In this document: in pieces, positions 15,564-21,993 of the stretch | Layout of the letters: each line of letters opens with the position of its first letter | How positions within the stretch are numbered: position 1 is the stretch's first letter | Assembly (NCBI GenBank): GCA_937983085.1 | Contig: CALJKZ010000352.1 | Coordinates: 1-31,340, forward strand | Direction of reading: 5' to 3' | Source of the DNA: an uncultured Gemmatimonadales bacterium | Lineage (GTDB): Bacteria; Gemmatimonadota; Gemmatimonadetes; Longimicrobiales; Gaopeijiaceae | Length of the DNA: 31,340 bases | Program-made: the position numbers and the translations under genes | Notes under the pieces: model-generated | Seen by the model: the letters and a program-made list of their open reading frames with translations, nothing else | The model's database searches: none | Told to the model about the DNA's origin: nothing

Positions 15564-16052
15564 ATCCGGTCCCGCGTCCCAGCCGCCCTCGCCACGCTCC
15601 TGCTGCTCGCCGCGTGCACCGCCGAGCAGGCGCCTCCCGCCGAACCGGTCGAGAGCGATCAGGCGGCAGTGGCCGCCGCGATCGACTCGGCGTTCACGGC
15701 GTTCTTCGACGCCGCCAAGGTCGGTGACGTCGACGCCATGCTCACCCACCTCACCGCCGATGCCCGGATCCTCGAGCCCGGGATTCGTGCGGGCCGCGAC
15801 GAGTTCGGGACGATCGTTCGTGAACTCTTCGGGGCTGACGGCGGGGTGGTCTCGATCGACCTCAGGCGCGACGATCTCTTCGGCCACGGCGACGTGGTGT
15901 ACGACGTGGGCGAGTATGACGAGGTCCTCGCCACGGTGCATGGCGAGATGCGGATCGAAGGGAACTACTTCATCCGCTGGGAGCGCGGCGACGACGGCGC
16001 CTGGCGGATCGACCGCGTGGTGGTGGGCCCGCGCGCGGCACCGGAGATGTAG
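15561..16052 (+). CDS. SnoaL/NTF2-like domain lipoprotein
   Basis: The gene encodes 163 residues: a lipoprotein signal (VIRSRVPAALATLLLLAACTAE; lipobox LAAC), then one NTF2-like (SnoaL/DUF4440 type) domain. Visible features are the first helix AAIDSAFTAFFDAAKVGDVDAMLTHL, followed by TADARILEPGI, a GHGDVVYDVGEYD strand, and the final NYFIRWERGDDGAWRIDRVVVGP, the usual last strands of the family. Such domains bind small ligands or act as scaffold; no catalytic residue is certain. It is followed by a small membrane peptide and an acetyltransferase gene in the same direction. Confidence 0.75.
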   Translation: MIRSRVPAALATLLLLAACTAEQAPPAEPVESDQAAVAAAIDSAFTAFFDAAKVGDVDAMLTHLTADARILEPGIRAGRDEFGTIVRELFGADGGVVSIDLRRDDLFGHGDVVYDVGEYDEVLATVHGEMRIEGNYFIRWERGDDGAWRIDRVVVGPRAAPEM

Positions 16053-16096
16053 GCGAAGCTCGAGATCCCTGCGCCACAACCGAACGGAGCACCGAC

Positions 16097-16195
16097 ATGA
16101 GCGGTTTGTCCATTGGAATCTTCGTGGGTGTGTTCGTGGTGATCGTGCTGGCGGGGTGGTACGTGGCTACGCGCTCGAAGGACGGCCAGTCGTAA
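16097..16195 (+). CDS. 32-residue single-pass membrane peptide
   Basis: A short gene with GGAG at 16086-16089, seven bases before its ATG, encodes a 32-residue peptide: MSGLSIGIFVGVF continued by a hydrophobic VVIVLAGWYV stretch and a basic tail ATRSKDGQS. It is a clear single transmembrane helix with a short polar C-terminus. It ends two bases before the start of the acetyltransferase gene, so the two are probably cotranslated. Small size limits certainty, but the ribosome-binding site, membrane helix and spacing agree. Confidence 0.6.
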   Translation: MSGLSIGIFVGVFVVIVLAGWYVATRSKDGQS

Positions 16196-16197
16196 CC

Positions 16198-16701
16198 ATG
16201 GCGGATCCGGTGTTCCGCGACGCCACGGCCGACGACGTCGCCGAGATCGTGGCGCTCCGGAACGCCACGGCGGACGCGCTCACCGCGAGGCACGGCAAGG
16301 GTCACTGGTCGAACCAGGTCACCGACCGCTCGGTGCTGCTCGACGTGCGCCGGGCTCGGCTGCGCATCGGCCGCACCGGCGGACGCCTGGTGACGGTCCT
16401 GCAACTGGGCACCCGCAAGCCATGGGCGATCGACGTCAGCCATTTCACCCCGGTCGCACGACCGCTCTATCTCACCAACATGGCCGTGGCGGTGAGCGAG
16501 CAGCGCCGTGGCCTCGGCCGAATGGCGCTCGATGACGCGATTGATGTTGCGCGGACCTGGCCGGCCGACGCGATCCGGCTCGACGCCTACGACGGACCCG
16601 CCGGTGCCGGCCCGTTCTACGAGCGCTGCGGGTTCACGCCGCACGGGCAGGTGACGTATCGCGGGACGCCGCTCGCCTACTTCGAGATGCTGCTGGGGTG
16701 A
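16198..16701 (+). CDS. GNAT-family N-acetyltransferase
   Basis: The gene encodes 167 residues with the GNAT fold. The N-terminal strand and helix are FRDATADDVAEIVALRNATADAL, the acetyl-CoA-binding motif A is LYLTNMAVAVSEQRRGLGRMALDDAI (Q/R-x-x-G-x-G/A), and the C-terminal motif is DGPAGAGPFYERCGFTPHGQVTYRG. It would acetylate an amine on an unknown substrate. The ATG at 16198 is two bases after the membrane-peptide stop; the same frame is open much further upstream, but that overlaps other genes. Its TGA lies in the first bases of a short repeat module (16698-16736). Confidence 0.85.
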   Translation: MADPVFRDATADDVAEIVALRNATADALTARHGKGHWSNQVTDRSVLLDVRRARLRIGRTGGRLVTVLQLGTRKPWAIDVSHFTPVARPLYLTNMAVAVSEQRRGLGRMALDDAIDVARTWPADAIRLDAYDGPAGAGPFYERCGFTPHGQVTYRGTPLAYFEMLLG

Positions 16702-16736
16702 CAGGGCCCATGTATGTGAAGTTGCCTAAGGCCTGC
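16698..16736. repeat. Repeat module carrying the end of two genes
   Basis: Read on the minus strand this is CCTTAGGCAAC, a spacer, then ATGGGCCCTGTCACC. Closely similar modules occur at 18311-18348, 23625-23664 and 18745-18790. The module includes the GNAT TGA and, on the other strand, the TAG stop of the DUF1697 remnant (CCT TAG). Confidence 0.65.
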
Positions 16737-17253
16737 CCCGCAGCACCCCCGCCACCTTCTCCAGGGTGTTCCAGCTTCGCGTCGTGGCCGGCGCGCCAAA
16801 CAGCCTGTCGAGCGCGCCGAGCCGCGAGATCGCCTTCATGTGGCGACGATAGACTCCCACCACGAAGCGTTCATGAACCGCCAACAGCTTCACGTCCCAG
16901 TCGCCTGTTTCCGGAAGCGAAATCGGAAGCGAGGCTCCGCGCTTGGGCGAATGAGAGAAGAGAGAAGCGAAGCGCACCAGCTCCTTCTTCTCCGGATAGC
17001 CCTTGAACCAGTCGCCCGATACCAGGTCGAGCACGTCCTTCCCCGCGCAGATCATGATCTCGGTGTCAAACGGCAATCGCTCGGCAAACTACGCGCGCAG
17101 TTCCGTGACGGACACCTTCTCCCGGATCACGAACGTTCCCGCGGCGCCGATGTTCACGGCGTCGAGGTGCGACAGGTCCTTGGCCAGGCGAGCGGGACTG
17201 AACGTCCGGTGCCCGCCGACGTTGACGCCGCGGAGGAGGACGAGGTGGGGCAT
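16726..17253 (-). pseudogene. DUF1697 protein gene with an in-frame amber codon
   Basis: The minus-strand frame from the ATG at 17251-17253 encodes the start of a DUF1697 protein (MPHLVLLRGVNVGGHRTFSP, later NIGAAGTFVIREKV), then meets TAG at 17089-17091 (codon 55). It continues in the same frame with FAERLPFDTEIMICAG, YRRHMKAISRLG and ATTRSWNTLEKV to 16726. The total of about 175 codons is the normal family length, so one base change, most simply GAG to TAG, has split it. An internal ATG at 17076 could still make a C-terminal piece. The 3' part contains the third copy of the 20-base pyrimidine-rich repeat. Amber readthrough is possible but unsupported. Confidence 0.85.
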
Positions 17254-17289
17254 GGGGGAAATGTCGCCCCAAGCGCGCCAAGCGGGGGA

Positions 17290-17352
17290 GGCTGACGGAG
17301 TCCATCATGGCGACGGAGGGGCCGCAATTCCATTCGCCACAACGCGTTAGCC
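17290..17352. repeat. Imperfect hairpin resembling an integron attC site
   Basis: GGCTGACG (17290-17297) faces CGTTAGCC (17345-17352) with one mismatch, and TGGCGA (17308-17313) faces TCGCCA (17334-17339). The GCGTTAGCC end and the two-step pairing recall attC sites, but spacer lengths are unequal and no second site or integrase is present. Its position just before the toxin-antitoxin pair is the reason to list it. Confidence 0.25.
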
Positions 17353-17379
17353 GGTGCCGCGTCTTCGTGGTGACTCTCG

Positions 17380-17399
17380 ATATGCTCTTGCAAGCATAT
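17380..17399. promoter_or_regulatory. Palindromic operator upstream of the toxin-antitoxin pair
   Basis: ATATGCT and AGCATAT are perfect 7-base arms around CTTGCA, and CTTGCAAG in the middle is itself palindromic. A further GCATAT half-site lies at 17410-17415. The site is 20 bases before the toxin start, the usual place for autoregulation by a HigA-type antitoxin. Confidence 0.6.
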
Positions 17400-17418
17400 A
17401 CCGCAAGAGGCATATTCG

Positions 17419-17784
17419 ATGGAGTCGTCCAGGCCGGCATGGCGGGTTGAGGTCAGCCACGAGTTTCGGGTCTGGTGGCACGGGCTAGATCACACGGCGA
17501 GGAAGGCGCTCGCTCCCAGGATCCGCCTCATTCGTGAACAGGGTCCAGCGCTTGGCTATCCGTACTCGTCGCAGATTCAGGGATCACGGTTCGGCCGGCT
17601 GCGGGAGTTGCGAGTCCAGCATGCGGGGAGACCGTATCGCCTGCTCTATGCCTTCGACCACCGCCGAGTGGCGATCCTGCTGGTGGGTGGTGACAAGGGA
17701 AAGGACGACCGGTGGTATGAACGAATGGTTCCTCGCGCGGAGGCCATTCTGGAACGACATCTCAGCGAGTCCGGAGGAGAATGA
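17419..17784 (+). CDS. higB: HigB/RelE-superfamily toxin
   Basis: The gene encodes 121 residues of the phage-Gp49-like branch of the RelE/HigB fold: WRVEVSHEFRVWWHGLD at the start, a helix-rich middle (KALAPRIRLIREQGPALGYP), then the central strands RFGRLRELRVQHAGRPYRLLYAFDHRRVAILLVGGDKG and the C-terminal WYERMVPRAEAILERHL. Such toxins cleave mRNA at the ribosome. AGAGG lies eight bases before the ATG. It is the first gene of the pair and overlaps the antitoxin as ATGATG, the HigBA order. Regulation is probably by the antitoxin binding the palindrome just upstream. Confidence 0.85.
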   Translation: MESSRPAWRVEVSHEFRVWWHGLDHTARKALAPRIRLIREQGPALGYPYSSQIQGSRFGRLRELRVQHAGRPYRLLYAFDHRRVAILLVGGDKGKDDRWYERMVPRAEAILERHLSESGGE

Positions 17785-18092
17785 TGCCAAACGTGAGCTG
17801 GGACGAACTCGAGGCGGAGTTCTCCCCCGAGACACGCAAGGAGATAAGGGAGCGCGCCCGGGAGATCGGCATGATCCTGAGCCTCATGGACTTGCTCCAC
17901 GAGCGCGAGCTCACGCAAGCCGAGATCGCCGAACGGCTGCAGCGCGCCCAGAGCAACATCTCGCGCATCCTGCGTCGTGCCGACGTGCGGGTCAGCACGC
18001 TGCGATCGGTGATCGAGGCGATGGGGGGCGAGCTGGAGCTGGTCGCGCGGTTTCCGGATGCGACGTATGCGATCGCGGGTGGGGAGGGGTAG
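17781..18092 (+). CDS. higA: HigA-type Xre antitoxin
   Basis: The gene encodes 103 residues with an N-terminal segment (NVSWDELEAEFSPETRKEIRERA), then a Xre-type HTH of about residues 40-90: LLHERELTQAEIAERLQRAQ, SNISRILRRADVRVSTLRSVIEAMGGELELVA. This is the canonical antitoxin of a HigBA-type pair: it neutralises the toxin and represses the operon. The first ATG (17781) overlaps the toxin stop by four bases; a second ATG three bases later is equally possible, with GGAGG just before. A palindromic repeat follows its stop directly. Confidence 0.85.
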   Translation: MMPNVSWDELEAEFSPETRKEIRERAREIGMILSLMDLLHERELTQAEIAERLQRAQSNISRILRRADVRVSTLRSVIEAMGGELELVARFPDATYAIAGGEG

Positions 18093-18094
18093 CA

Positions 18095-18316
18095 CTGTCA
18101 CCCTGAGGGAGCGCAGCGACCGAGGGGGCGGAGCTTGCACGTGCAGACTCCGCCCCCTCGCCTTGAACTGTCACCCCGAGCCGGCCGCTCTTCGCGGCCG
18201 CCCCGAGTCTTGTCCCGAGCGAAGCGAGGGAGAGCACAGCGAACGAGGGGGCGGCGCTTGCCGAATGCGAATGCCGGCCTCCGCCCCCTCGGTCGCTACG
18301 CTCCCTCGGGGTGACA
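18095..18316. repeat. Two interspersed palindromic repeat units in tandem (units E1, E2)
   Basis: E1 (18095 to about 18160) begins CTGTCACCCTGAGGGAGCGC and has CGGAGCTTGCACGTGCAGACTCCG arms but no closing end. E2 (from about 18169) begins CTGTCACCCCGAG and ends CCCTCGGGGTGACA. E2 contains the GCCGGCCGC module of the copy at 1412 and the GGGAC module of the copy at 13133. This shows the units are mosaics of exchangeable blocks. Confidence 0.85.
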
Positions 18317-18338
18317 TGGCCCATATGAGTGGGATTGC

Positions 18339-18638
18339 CTAAGGCAAGCTCCACCCAAGCTTGCGAGCCAGGTCCTCCCACTCCGGATTCATCGACTCCA
18401 CCAGATCCAGCCGATCGAGGCGCTTCCAGCCCTTGATCTCCTTCTCGCGCGCGATCGCTTGCAACTGTCCGGAGACAGCCTCGTAGTAGACGAGACACCG
18501 CGTGTTGTGGCGCGCGGAGTAGGAAGTGGCGTCGCCGTTCTGGTGCTCCGCCCAGCGGCGATGCAGGTCGTTCGTGACGCCGACGTAGAGCTCGCGACTC
18601 GGCGAGGCGAGGATATACACCCACATGAGCTTGGCCAT
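18339..18638 (-). CDS. GIY-YIG domain endonuclease-like protein
   Basis: The gene encodes 99 residues, the size of the stand-alone UPF0213/YhbQ-like GIY-YIG proteins. It has MWVYILASPSRELYVGVTNDLHRRWAEHQ (the GIY and YIG strands appear as VYI and YVG), then the helix with the conserved Arg, ARHNTRCLVYYEAVSG, and AIAREKEIKGWKRLDRLDLV with the metal-binding Glu. All catalytic positions appear present, so it is probably an active single-strand or structure-specific nuclease. A second start four codons later is possible. The stop codon (TAG at 18339-18341) lies inside the palindromic repeat module next to it. Confidence 0.88.
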   Translation of the reverse strand: MAKLMWVYILASPSRELYVGVTNDLHRRWAEHQNGDATSYSARHNTRCLVYYEAVSGQLQAIAREKEIKGWKRLDRLDLVESMNPEWEDLARKLGWSLP

Positions 18639-18704
18639 GTGGGATGTTCACGTGAGGAAGGCGAATGCCGTGGTACATGTTCGCGCAGCGGTACACGAGA
18701 AAGT

Positions 18705-18884
18705 GTCACCTCGAGGAGCTGTCACCCCGAGCGAAGCGAGGGGGCGGAGCTTGCCTTGGGCAACAGCTTCTTTCTTGGGGCCTGTCACCCCGAGGGTGCC
18801 CGCAGGGCACCCGAGGGGGCGGAGGCCGGCATTCGCATCCGGCAGGTGCCGCCCCCTCGGGTGCTTCGCACCCTCGGGGTGACA
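18705..18884. repeat. Two interspersed palindromic repeat units (unit F)
   Basis: A half copy (GTCACCTCGAGGAGCTGTCA to about 18760) with the TTGCCTTGGGCAAC module is joined to a full copy that begins CCTGTCACCCCGAGGGTGCC and ends GCACCCTCGGGGTGACA. The inner arms read GAGGGGGCGGAGGCCGG and GGTGCCGCCCCCTC. The second unit's outer stem uses different bases (GGTGCCCGCAGGGCACC), so the stem sequence varies but pairing is kept. Confidence 0.85.
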
Positions 18885-18910
18885 TACCCGCTGACCCAAG
18901 AGGATCCACG

Positions 18911-19660
18911 ATGCCCACCCCCCGTCTCGCCCTGATCGCTGCCCTGCTCTTCCCGGTGCCTGCTGTGGCGCAGCACCGCGAGGTGACCTTTGCCGCATCC
19001 GATGGCCAGCAGGTGTTCGGCACCTGGTACTCCGCCGGCCGGCCGCCAAAGGCGATCATCATCGCGGCGCACCAGGCGGGGGCGAGTGGTGACGCGGAGT
19101 ACAACGAGATCGCGTTCAAGCTCGCGGTGCAGGGCTACGACGTGCTGGCGATCGATCAGCGTTCGGGCGGCGACCGGTTCGGCGGCGTCAATCGCACCGT
19201 GGCCGCGCGCGGCATCAGCGGCGGCTACTGCGAGGCGGAGGCCGACATCACGGGCGCGCTGCGCTTCGTGCGCGACCGCAGTGCCGGGATCCCGATCGTG
19301 CTCTGGGGAAGCAGCTACAGTGCGGCGCTGGTGATCCGCGTCGCGGCCACCGATCGCGAGCGCGTGGCGGGGGTGCTGGCGTTCTCGCCCGCGTCGGGCA
19401 CGCCGATGGACGGCTGCCGAGCGGAGGAGTCGGCGCAGCAGCTCTCGGTGCCGCTGATGGTGCTCCGGCCGCAGTCAGAGATTGCGATCGAATCGGTCGC
19501 CGAGCAGGCCGAGCTCTTCCGCGCGGCGGGGCACACGGTGGTGGTGGCCGATCCCGGCGTGCACGGCTCGTCGATGCTGGTGGCGGAGCGGGTGCCCGGC
19601 GGGATGGTGGATGGGACGTGGGAGAGGGTGCTGGGGTGGTTGGGTGGAGTGGTGCCGTAG
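18911..19660 (+). CDS. Secreted alpha/beta-hydrolase-fold protein
   Basis: The gene encodes 249 residues: a signal peptide (MPTPRLALIAALLFPVPAVAQ), then an alpha/beta hydrolase. Visible are the first strands (TFAASDGQQVFGTWY), the oxyanion segment AIIIAAHQAGASG, the central strand YDVLAIDQRSGGDRFGG, the nucleophile elbow WGSSYSAALVIR (Ser in GSSYS), and the late His in DPGVHGSS. The catalytic Asp is probably in the MVLRPQSEIAIES region but this is not certain. The fold is that of dienelactone hydrolase or dipeptidyl-peptidase relatives, with an unknown substrate. The start at 18911 has AGAGG eight bases upstream; the longer frame reads into palindromic repeat. Confidence 0.8.
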   Translation: MPTPRLALIAALLFPVPAVAQHREVTFAASDGQQVFGTWYSAGRPPKAIIIAAHQAGASGDAEYNEIAFKLAVQGYDVLAIDQRSGGDRFGGVNRTVAARGISGGYCEAEADITGALRFVRDRSAGIPIVLWGSSYSAALVIRVAATDRERVAGVLAFSPASGTPMDGCRAEESAQQLSVPLMVLRPQSEIAIESVAEQAELFRAAGHTVVVADPGVHGSSMLVAERVPGGMVDGTWERVLGWLGGVVP

Positions 19661-19661
19661 G

Positions 19662-19754
19662 CGTCATCCCGAGCGAAGCGCCCCGTCAGGGGCGCGCAGT
19701 CGAGGGATCCCTCGACTCCGGGCCCGCTCCGCGGGCCCTCCGCTCGGGATGACG
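19662..19754. repeat. Variant palindromic repeat, GTCATCCCGAGCG subfamily
   Basis: The ends are GCGTCATCCCGAGCG and CGCTCGGGATGACG, differing from the GTCACCCC family. Inside are CGCCCCGTCAGGGGCG, TCGAGGGATCCCTCGA and GGGCCCGCTCCGCGGGCCC hairpins in a row. It lies between convergent genes. Confidence 0.8.
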
Positions 19755-19778
19755 TCGCTCCCTTCGGGGAGCGACGTC
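19751..19778. terminator. Perfect 12-bp hairpin with TTCG tetraloop
   Basis: GACGTCGCTCCC (19751-19762) and GGGAGCGACGTC (19767-19778) pair fully around TTCG, a very stable tetraloop. It overlaps the stop region of the minus-strand membrane protein and follows the hydrolase gene, so it can stop transcription from both sides. No T-run follows. Confidence 0.7.
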
Positions 19779-20151
19779 ACCCCTTCCTCGCCCGCCTCGC
19801 CTTCCGGAGCCTCCGCCCGATCACCGTCGGCGCCAGGAACAGCGCCAGGCACACCACTGCGCGCAGCAGGTAGCCGCGTTCGGGGAAGGTGGCGGTGGCC
19901 ATCTGGTAGCCGTGGTACGCCCACGCGAGGGTGACCGGTACCAGCAGTGCCATCACCGCCACGCGGGCACCCTTGGGGACGGTCCCCTTCTCGTCGAACA
20001 GCACGGTGACCATGGCGACCATGAGGGCGGCGAGGAGGGTCGGGCCCGACTCGACGTCGCTGCTGGTCATGACGCCGAGCAGGATGAGCACCAGATAGGC
20101 GACGGCGGTGTAGGCCGCGACGAAGGCGATCAGCTTGGCGGCGGCTTTCAT
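19777..20151 (-). CDS. Small integral membrane protein
   Basis: The gene encodes 124 residues with four predicted membrane segments: LIAFVAAYTAVAYLVLILLG, TLLAALMVAMVTVLF, VAVMALLVPVTLAWAY and LLRAVVCLALFLAPTVIG, ending in a strongly basic tail (RRLRKARRARKG) that is probably cytoplasmic. I do not recognise a family. The ATG at 20149-20151 is chosen because it leads directly into the first membrane helix; upstream codons are low-complexity. The stop overlaps the hairpin at 19751-19778. An inverted TTGGTT/AACCAA pair lies about 20 bases before the start and may be an operator. Confidence 0.65.
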   Translation of the reverse strand: MKAAAKLIAFVAAYTAVAYLVLILLGVMTSSDVESGPTLLAALMVAMVTVLFDEKGTVPKGARVAVMALLVPVTLAWAYHGYQMATATFPERGYLLRAVVCLALFLAPTVIGRRLRKARRARKG

Positions 20152-20315
20152 GGGCGGGGTGGCCTTGGTTGGGATGGAACCAATATGGGGCCTGTCCCGG
20201 CCTCCGGGGCCTGTTCTCCCGATGAAGACCCCCAAGCAACGCAAGGAGGCGGTGGAAGGGGGCGGAGGAAGGGTGAAGCCAGCCGAGCGGATCCGCCCCC
20301 GAAGGCCTTCTGGGA

Positions 20316-21491
20316 TCAGCTTCCGGTCTTGAACGCTCCCGCCACCGCGCTGAGGAGCGAGGTTCCGTCCACCACCAGCATAGCCGAAGGCCAGCTCCAG
20401 ATGTTCTTCCGACCGTCAGTGGTCTTGGCACGGTACAGGCTCGTGCCCACATACAGTCCGATCGCCGAGCCCTCGGTCAACTGCTTGCTAAAGAGGGCGA
20501 TCGGTGCAATGCCAGCGAAGAACCGCTCGGTGGGCGCTGTTGCCGAGACCCCCGCAAAGCACCGGATCCGTCGTGTTGCGCGGACTGTCGGGAACACGGT
20601 GAACTCGATGCCGACAATCGGGTCGAAGTTTGGCGTCTCGATCTGAGAAGTGGTTTGTGAGAGCACCGTGTCTCGAGTAATCGTGATCTCGCGTCCCGAT
20701 CCAGGGTCGATCTCGGTGTACTGATACTTGCCGATCTCCTTGGTCACCGTCATCGCATCGTCATTTCCTTCGCCAAGGAACGCAGCGCTCCAAACCAGTC
20801 CGCCGCTGAGCTTTGGGCGGGCTCGCGCCACCGCATTGAATGACCTACGATCAGTCCCCTCCACGAGGCGGGCCCAAACGGTTTGCTCACCTACGGCGGG
20901 ACCGAGCCTCCAGGTTGCCTCGGCCACGCACTTGCCGCCGGCGACGGCGGTGCCATACGCCGTGTCCGGTGATACCGTTCCACCGGCTGAGGGTGCGAAG
21001 TACACACGTTGCTCCGCGCAAGGCTTCCGGCTCGCATCTAGGTAGACCTGCAGTGCGCGGGGCAGAATCAGCCCCGTCGAGGTGCTCTGGGAATCGTTCT
21101 TGATCTCGAGCATCCTCCCCAGCGGGTCGCGAGCCTGAATGTAGAGCGTTCGGGCATGGGTGATGCTGTTCATCTCGGCTTCCAACGCAATGCGGATAGT
21201 CTGTCCAGGCGCTATGATGCCTTCCCAGACGACCGCAGCGATACCCGTGTTGCCCGATACGACAGGGGACACAACACCTTCATCGGTGGTCCCGATGACG
21301 ATCACGTTCTGAATGACTGAGGTTGGGGTGGTTCCGGTGGTCCGGACCTGGAAGGTGACCTTCTTCGTTCCGGCTGGAACAGTCTGAGTGCAGCCTGCCG
21401 GATCCGGGACGCAGTCGAGCGATTGAGCAGTGAGTTGAGAGAAGATGCCCATCGTGAGGGCGATCGGTAGTGCGTGGCGGACGGGAGTCAT
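20316..21491 (-). CDS. Secreted beta-rich protein of unknown function
   Basis: The gene encodes 391 residues: a signal peptide (MTPVRHALPIALTMGIFSQLTAQ), then beta-rich sequence. The region about 35-125 looks like an Ig-like or Big-type fold (KKVTFQVRTTGTTPTSVIQNVIV; SPVVSGNTGIAAVVW), followed by a second beta domain with paired Cys (KPCAEQRV...GGKCVAEATWRLG) and a C-terminal part of alternating strands ending in GTSLLSAVAGAF, which may be an outer-membrane barrel-like region. I cannot name it. The start has AAGGAG seven bases upstream. It stands alone, with a gene-free 500 bases upstream. GC is lower than in its neighbours. Confidence 0.65.
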   Translation of the reverse strand: MTPVRHALPIALTMGIFSQLTAQSLDCVPDPAGCTQTVPAGTKKVTFQVRTTGTTPTSVIQNVIVIGTTDEGVVSPVVSGNTGIAAVVWEGIIAPGQTIRIALEAEMNSITHARTLYIQARDPLGRMLEIKNDSQSTSTGLILPRALQVYLDASRKPCAEQRVYFAPSAGGTVSPDTAYGTAVAGGKCVAEATWRLGPAVGEQTVWARLVEGTDRRSFNAVARARPKLSGGLVWSAAFLGEGNDDAMTVTKEIGKYQYTEIDPGSGREITITRDTVLSQTTSQIETPNFDPIVGIEFTVFPTVRATRRIRCFAGVSATAPTERFFAGIAPIALFSKQLTEGSAIGLYVGTSLYRAKTTDGRKNIWSWPSAMLVVDGTSLLSAVAGAFKTGS

Positions 21492-21993
21492 GGGGGAGCT
21501 CCTTGGCAGCCGGAGGGCGATGGCAGCATTGGGAGTTGTGCGGCTACGGTGTCGCCCGGTACACGCCTCAGCAAGACGAACAAATCCCGGCATGAGAAAA
21601 ACACTAGTGTCGAATCGGCAGGCGTCTCGGGCCTCTAGTGCGCCTCATCGTAGTGCTCGTCGGGGGTTCCGCCGGATGATCCGGGGTCTGCCATCTGGTC
21701 CGTTTACGGTGATCTGGAGAGCCTGTTCATCGCCGAACGGCCAAGAGCGCGGCATGCAGATTCGCGCGTCGCTTCGACAGTGGCCGCACCCACGGATCGA
21801 ATCACCATGTTCGGCGCACGCGCCAACATGGTGAGCCTGCCGAGCCCGAGACATTCATGCCCCACCGCCAGGCGCAGGGACTGAAGAATGCGGCGAGAGA
21901 CTTGGGGGCCGGCCGCTGAGGTGTTCGACGGCCGCTCCCAGTGGTCGCGCCCCCTCGCTGCGCGAGGGGTGACAGTTCCTCGGGGTGACAGTC
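21492..21993. other. Gene-free stretch with hairpin and partial repeat
   Basis: No gene is supported on either strand. Visible are the palindrome ACACTAGTGT (about 21602-21613), a bulged hairpin at 21805-21831 (CCATGTT, then GGCGC and GCGCC, then AACATGG), and a partial palindromic repeat at 21948-21991 whose ends read CCCCTCGCTGCGCGAGGGG and CCTCGGGGTGACAG. The hairpin is the likely terminator of the ankyrin-type gene. The rest may be the remains of a lost gene. Confidence 0.55.

Noticed and set aside
21645..21854. 69-codon minus-strand frame in the gene-free stretch
   Set aside because: It has no ribosome-binding site and no recognisable motif, and it spans a hairpin.
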